Under the pieces are notes generated by a model. It searched no databases and was not told the origin of the DNA. It was given only the letters and a program-made list of their open reading frames with translations. 64,000 nucleotides of DNA from DAOPYU01 sp942493245 (lineage in GTDB: Bacteria > Sumerlaeota > Sumerlaeia > UBA8349): assembly GCA_942493245.1 (NCBI GenBank), contig OW818685.1, positions 3,844,001 to 3,908,000 of the forward strand, read 5' to 3'. The translations under genes and the position numbers were made by a program. Shown one piece after another: positions 59,723 to 64,000 of this stretch (the first letter of the stretch is position 1; every line of letters begins with the position of its first letter).

Positions 59723-62182
59723 TTATTCCTCGTTCAGAATTTTCTGGGCTCCCAGCGCGAGGAACATGAAATTCGTTGCGCCGCCGCCCATGACGTATTC
59801 TGCCTGTTGCCAGAAGTAGGGCCAGACCTTGAGCTCGGGCAGGTCGGGACGGATGATGCCGGTGCCGGAACCGACGCCGCCCGGGATGTAGGACCAGTCC
59901 ACCCGGTTCACGCCGTACGCCACGGTCAGGGAGTTGGCTCCGACGCCCGAGGCGAACGAGGACGTGTTTGCGCCGGGGTGGCAGCCCAGCACGAAATTCA
60001 GGGCGTTGAGCATGTATTCCCGGTCGAAGATTTCGGGGAAGGCCTTGTGCAGGTAGTATTGCTGAACGCCGAAACGCTGGATGTCCCACCCGGCGCCCCA
60101 GATGTCGGGACGGTAGGGGACTGCGTAGGGGTTCTGTTTCTGGTCGTTGTCAATCCGGGCCTTGAGGCCTTTGGCCGCCTGGGCCATCTGGTCGTCGAAT
60201 TTCGCGTCTCCGAGCAACGGACGAATCTGCGCCACCAGGGCGCCGTAGTTTTCGATGCGGCGGGCCAGCGCGTCGGTGTTGGCCAGGATAAAGGTTTTGT
60301 ACTCGTCCTTCTTTGTGGTCAGGAACAACTGACAGGCCAACTCGATTCTGTTCCCCCGCCCCTCGGCGCTCTTCTGCCAGACTTCCTCCGCAATGGCCAC
60401 GCAGTCGTCCGAGAGTTTCGGGTTCGACTCCTTCAGCACGCGCGCGGCCAGCGCCAGCGCGGTGGCCGCGCCCTGCTCGCGCTGGGGATTGTTTTCCGTG
60501 AAGACCCAGTTGTCGTCCTTGCGGCCTGAGAATTCGCCCCGGGTTTCGTCCTCCTTGAGGGTGGCGTCGTAAACCCGGTTGTCGCTGCCGAGCGACCCGT
60601 CGCCGAGCAGGGTGTACTGGCGCAGGGTCGGGCAGATGATCCCGCGATAGAAGCGGCCCAGAGCGCGGTAGCCCCCCGCGATGGTCAGGACGCCATGCTC
60701 GACCTGCTGGATCAGATCGGGCCTGCCATCCGGGACGTGCATCTCCACCAACTTCTTCGACTGGTCAATCGTGGTCTCGTCGTAATTTTCGCGGAACTCC
60801 TCATAGGTCTGGGCCAGCACCTTCACCTCGTCGGACTGCGACTCGATGCGCAGGTCGTAATCGGCTGCGTCGTGCCACCCGCCCACGTTCAGACCGGGGA
60901 CGTGTTCGAGCGATTTGTACTTCGTCAGCGTTTCCGGTCCCTGGACGTATCCGTCGAAGTGATTCAGGTTGACCGGCGCCATGAGCGCGTCGTCGTCGTG
61001 ACACAGGCCGTGCCAGACGCGGTAGCGGTCGTTGACGCGCATGTGGCACATCTGCACCGGCAGGAAATACTCGAGCGTCGGCTGCCAGACGTTGCGCGAA
61101 AAAACGTCCTTCGCGATCGGGAACGAGATGGTGGTGAAGTCGCCATACTGCACCTGGTAAATGCCCGGCTCGGTGACTTTCGAGAAGTCGAATTTGGCAT
61201 ACTGATAGCGCAGGAACTCGCCCCAGCGCTGCGCCCCGGACGCGAGGACGACCGTCTTCTTCCCATCGGCGCCGATACGCACCAGACGCGCCTCCTGAAG
61301 GGCGGTCTCCCGCTTGTCCAGTTCGATGACCGCGATCTTGGACTGCGCGGGGTGGTACCCCACCTGCGAGATCTGCACGACCGGCGAATACGCCCAGTCG
61401 GGGACGGCATTGGCGGTCACCCGCCACTCGATGGCGCCCCGAGTCTTACCCGCGGGGACGAGCGAGCGCACGACAAACCATCCGTTGTCCACCTTGGCGC
61501 GTCCGTCATAGAGAAAAAGTTTGCCTCCCACGGACTCGATGGCGCAGCGCTGCTTCTCGACCTCCGGGGCCACGACCAGTTTCTGTCCCTCGGCCATCGG
61601 CGTGATCTCGTATCCACCCCTGGCTTCTTTTTTGATCGGCCCGTTGGCCTGACGCGGAAAAACGCCCGGCTGGTCGTCCATCAGCCAGGTTTTTCCGAAT
61701 AGAATTCCGGGGAAAAATTCAAAATTAAACCCCACCTTGCCCACCCACTCCTGCGGCAGCGGTTCCTCCAGATCCACGAAGATCAGGAAGGCGTCCCCTT
61801 CCGCCTTGACCCGAATCGAGTATTTCATCTTCAGGTCGGGGTACTCGATCGGGTTGAACCCCTTGCGGTCGCGCGCGGGGTCGGGGTAGCTCAGGTTGAT
61901 CGAAACCTCCTGCGTCTCGCGGTTGACCACCCGCTTGCCCACCACCGGCACGGGCGCCCACTGCCCCGGCGTCGGTTCGAGCCGCACATCGCCGTTGGCC
62001 GCCACCCGCACGTCGTGCTGGATCAGCGTGATGCCGGTCTGGTGTCCCTCGGGGTAATAGTCGTGGAACACCATGACGTTCACGCCGGGCTTTTCAAAAT
62101 ACTCCGCCTGATTGATCTCCAACCCACCCTGCACGTGCAAAGACGCCGCGAAAAACAATAGAAGAAAGAATTGACGTTTCAT
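59723..62182 (-). CDS. secreted GH9 glycosidase with a large N-terminal domain
   Basis: An 819-residue exported enzyme. After the signal peptide (QFFLLLFFAASLHVQG) comes an unusual beta-rich region of about 255 residues with no recognised family. An Ig-like CelD N-terminal domain follows (about 275-370: PVVQISQVGYHPAQSKIAVI). The GH9 alpha/alpha barrel begins near 375, with GLNVGGWHDAADYDLRIES carrying the catalytic base Asp pair, LNALNFVLGCHPGANTSSF with the substrate-binding His, and a Glu in QQAEYVMGGGATNFMF at the expected acid position. GH9 enzymes are mostly endo- or processive cellulases; some cleave xyloglucan, glucosamine chains or mixed glucans. AYGVNR and GGVGSGTGII are also present. 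The start at 62182 is set by the signal peptide. Confidence 0.9.
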   Translation of the reverse strand: MKRQFFLLLFFAASLHVQGGLEINQAEYFEKPGVNVMVFHDYYPEGHQTGITLIQHDVRVAANGDVRLEPTPGQWAPVPVVGKRVVNRETQEVSINLSYPDPARDRKGFNPIEYPDLKMKYSIRVKAEGDAFLIFVDLEEPLPQEWVGKVGFNFEFFPGILFGKTWLMDDQPGVFPRQANGPIKKEARGGYEITPMAEGQKLVVAPEVEKQRCAIESVGGKLFLYDGRAKVDNGWFVVRSLVPAGKTRGAIEWRVTANAVPDWAYSPVVQISQVGYHPAQSKIAVIELDKRETALQEARLVRIGADGKKTVVLASGAQRWGEFLRYQYAKFDFSKVTEPGIYQVQYGDFTTISFPIAKDVFSRNVWQPTLEYFLPVQMCHMRVNDRYRVWHGLCHDDDALMAPVNLNHFDGYVQGPETLTKYKSLEHVPGLNVGGWHDAADYDLRIESQSDEVKVLAQTYEEFRENYDETTIDQSKKLVEMHVPDGRPDLIQQVEHGVLTIAGGYRALGRFYRGIICPTLRQYTLLGDGSLGSDNRVYDATLKEDETRGEFSGRKDDNWVFTENNPQREQGAATALALAARVLKESNPKLSDDCVAIAEEVWQKSAEGRGNRIELACQLFLTTKKDEYKTFILANTDALARRIENYGALVAQIRPLLGDAKFDDQMAQAAKGLKARIDNDQKQNPYAVPYRPDIWGAGWDIQRFGVQQYYLHKAFPEIFDREYMLNALNFVLGCHPGANTSSFASGVGANSLTVAYGVNRVDWSYIPGGVGSGTGIIRPDLPELKVWPYFWQQAEYVMGGGATNFMFLALGAQKILNEE

Positions 62183-62272
62183 GAAAACCGCTCCTGTATG
62201 TCTGGATTGTGCCTCTCGGAAATAGTCCATAACACGAGATAATGCGCACGGTGTGCCGACTGGCCCCCCGCA

Positions 62273-63925
62273 CTATTCCACTTCCTGCGTCACCACCTGG
62301 AGAATTTCCTGCTCCCGTCGCTGCAATAACCTTCCGAGCGGTTCCAGTGTCTGCCAGTAGAGTAGAGCGGAGAGGACGGCCATCAGGATGGAACAGAACA
62401 GAGTGACCGTTCCTGCGGGCAACCATTGCAGCCAGGCGCTGATCTGTCCCAGTCCGACAGGCAAAAGAACCGGCAGCATCGCCAGCGGAAACAGCAGTAA
62501 ATTAGTCGCCAGAATCAGCAGTTGTGTCGTGCCCTTTTGTTTTGAGGGCTTGAGCGTGCCCGCGGCAACCCGATACGGAAAAACGATCGAGAGAAGATTC
62601 CCCAACAGGCTCAGCGCAAAATACGCGAAGCAGAACTCAAAGACAACCGGCAAAAGGGACAACACCTCCAAGTGCGTCAGCACTGTTACCAATGCGAGGT
62701 TGATGACAAACACTCCAAGCGCAAAAGGCAGCAGAGCGAGGTTCTTGCCTTGCAGGATGTGGCGCCGGGGTGTGGGCAAAAGCACGATGGCTCGAAATCC
62801 GCTCCGGTCGAATCCGAAGTGGTTGAACATCACCTGGACCAGCCCCAGGAATGTTATGGCGACGGCGGCGCTGCCCATGAAGGGTTGAATCGCGGAGGGA
62901 AGTCCTCCTGACCTGCGCGCGAACATGTTGATGCCGAAAATCCCGATCAGTATAACATTGGTGAGCAGAGCCATTTTTATTTCCGGCGCGCGGGACATCG
63001 AGCGAAGGCTGGCCAGCGCCAGTGCGGCGGCTTCCTCGGGAATCGCCGGCAACGTCCAGTCAACCAGGGTTTTTCCGTTGGAAAAACTGACCGTTTGCGC
63101 GGAGGTGGACGTCGCGGCGGGATTGTGAGTCTCTCCGCCCTGGTAAAAACGAATCGTCAAACGGTAGGCGCGGGCCAGTCCCAACGAGCCGATCGCGATC
63201 ATGCCAGAGGCGCCCCACACAGCCGGCCACATCTGGCCTTCGACCAGTTCCCTGGCGCCCATCGGGAGCCAGAAAAATGGGATGTAACGGAACCACGTGG
63301 CGAATACGACATGGCCCTTCACGAGATTGGGCAATTGAGCCAACAACACAAACCCCATAGTGATACCCATCACGATATTTCGCCGACGGCGCTTGTTCAC
63401 CATGAGCGCCGCCAGCCAGCCGCGCAGACAGTAAGTCCAGGCCGTCATCATGAAGATGAATCCAAACACCAGTGGGAACAGCCACAACATCATCCCCCCG
63501 CGTCCCAGCACAAGCCCAACCGCCACGCCCAGCATGGTCGGCAGCATCAGAATCAGACTGGAAGTGAAGTGCGATGCGAGGTAATTCAGAAAAAACACAT
63601 CCCGTAATGAAACCGGCAGATGCAACAAGCGGCTCAAGTCGATGCTCTCCGACCGCTGCAATTCCGTGGCAAACTCCATGACCCAAAGGAACAGATAAAA
63701 GCCGACGAGACCGGCCCACACCGCCATGATCACTTTCGGAGACGCCTGGGACAGTCCCAGTACCCCTCCCGCCACGCCGGCGATGCCGCCCGCCACGACC
63801 AGAACGAGGCCGATAGTCGTCAGGATCATCGTGATCGTGGCATTGACCCGGCTACCGCGCAAGAGTTGATTGACCGACAGTCGCCAACGCAGCCACAGCA
63901 TCGCCATGAGTTGGTCCCGGTTCAT
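62273..63925 (-). CDS. ABC-2 type transporter permease
   Basis: A 550-residue permease with about 12 hydrophobic segments (ATITMILTTIGLVLVVAGGIA, VIMAVWAGLVGFYLFLWVM, SSLILMLPTMLGVAVGLVL, and a second set from about residue 310). The layout suggests two fused ABC-2 halves, as in exporters of the YhaP/NatB kind. ELQRSESIDLSRLLHLPVSLRDVFFLNYL and the later LLPTPRRHILQGKNLALLPF are the repeated cytoplasmic elbows. The ATG at 63925 lies one base past the stop of the ATPase gene. It probably exports a peptide, lipid or antibiotic; the substrate is unknown. Confidence 0.88.
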   Translation of the reverse strand: MNRDQLMAMLWLRWRLSVNQLLRGSRVNATITMILTTIGLVLVVAGGIAGVAGGVLGLSQASPKVIMAVWAGLVGFYLFLWVMEFATELQRSESIDLSRLLHLPVSLRDVFFLNYLASHFTSSLILMLPTMLGVAVGLVLGRGGMMLWLFPLVFGFIFMMTAWTYCLRGWLAALMVNKRRRRNIVMGITMGFVLLAQLPNLVKGHVVFATWFRYIPFFWLPMGARELVEGQMWPAVWGASGMIAIGSLGLARAYRLTIRFYQGGETHNPAATSTSAQTVSFSNGKTLVDWTLPAIPEEAAALALASLRSMSRAPEIKMALLTNVILIGIFGINMFARRSGGLPSAIQPFMGSAAVAITFLGLVQVMFNHFGFDRSGFRAIVLLPTPRRHILQGKNLALLPFALGVFVINLALVTVLTHLEVLSLLPVVFEFCFAYFALSLLGNLLSIVFPYRVAAGTLKPSKQKGTTQLLILATNLLLFPLAMLPVLLPVGLGQISAWLQWLPAGTVTLFCSILMAVLSALLYWQTLEPLGRLLQRREQEILQVVTQEVE

Positions 63926-63926
63926 G

Positions 63927-64000
63927 TCAGGCCTCCAGCCAACTCAGCTTCTGCGTCTCGCCGTGATCGCTTCCCACCGTTTCGAGGAATCGATCCTCCA
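63927..64000 (-). CDS. ABC transporter ATPase, C-terminal end (partial)
   Basis: The last 23 codons of a minus-strand gene enter from the right edge: EDRFLETVGSDHGETQKLSW ending in LEA and a TGA at 63927-63929. The E(D/E)xFL segment resembles the end of ATPases that pair with ABC-2 permeases (LEEIFL). The stop lies one base before the permease start, so the two are translationally coupled. Identity rests on position and this short tail only. Confidence 0.6.
   Translation of the reverse strand, partial: EDRFLETVGSDHGETQKLSWLEA

Overview
The window comes from a diderm, probably anaerobic or microaerophilic, heterotrophic bacterium of moderately high GC. A LolC/LolD system, lipoproteins and signal peptidase I indicate an outer membrane. 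Multiheme c-type cytochromes with a quinol-type cytochrome b indicate respiratory electron transfer. A desulfoferrodoxin-rubrerythrin-flavodiiron set indicates an oxygen-sensitive lifestyle. Secreted GH9, GH27, GH43 and pectate-lyase-like proteins indicate plant polysaccharide use. No rRNA gene is present. A PVC-type or related candidate phylum (for example Sumerlaeota, Hydrogenedentota or Lentisphaerota) would fit the PD40-TPR protein, the palindromic repeats and the gene content, but the sequence alone does not settle this.

Layout. 0-6.5 kb: a minus-strand phosphorelay operon (MASE3 histidine kinase, CheY-like regulator, regulator-PAS protein cut by the window edge), a broken integrase-type transposase and a methyl-accepting chemotaxis protein. 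7-8.6 kb: an IS graveyard (IS5-like and IS30-like pseudogenes and unassigned sequence). 8.6-14.2 kb: a minus-strand unit of a tandem-U32 protein, a pentaheme lipoprotein, an FdnI-like cytochrome b and a 19-heme cytochrome, the last three overlapping by 4 nt. 14.4-21.3 kb: a divergent plus-strand cluster of a thioester reductase-SCP2 fusion, an RND exporter, a LuxE-like adenylating enzyme, an alpha/beta hydrolase and a class III aminotransferase. This is the best candidate here for an undescribed pathway (lipid aldehyde or amine chemistry with export). 21.7-25.9 kb: UDP-xylose synthase, a GT4 glycosyltransferase and a double pectate-lyase-fold secreted protein.

26.1-31.5 kb: a complete infC-rpmI-rplT-pheS-pheT operon with a strong promoter, a structured leader with an attenuator-like terminator, and infC apparently starting at AUU. 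31.5-40 kb: a heme-motif PD40-TPR protein, lepB, a YbgC thioesterase, a sensor kinase and lolCD. 40-46 kb: trxB, a small membrane protein, a solitary DNA methylase with altered motif IV, then ferritin, desulfoferrodoxin, rubrerythrin and flavodiiron protein. 46-54.2 kb: DUF1287 and EI24 proteins, purM, a GxxExxY gene between inverted repeats, leuD, asd, rplM-rpsI, clusters of palindromic repeats and a CsgG-like lipoprotein. 54.4-62.2 kb: minus-strand secreted glycoside hydrolases (GH27, tandem GH43, GH9) and an unknown secreted protein. The window ends in an ABC-2 type exporter.

Long open frames antisense to real genes are common here (up to about 670 codons) and come from GC-rich codon use. 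They were left out.
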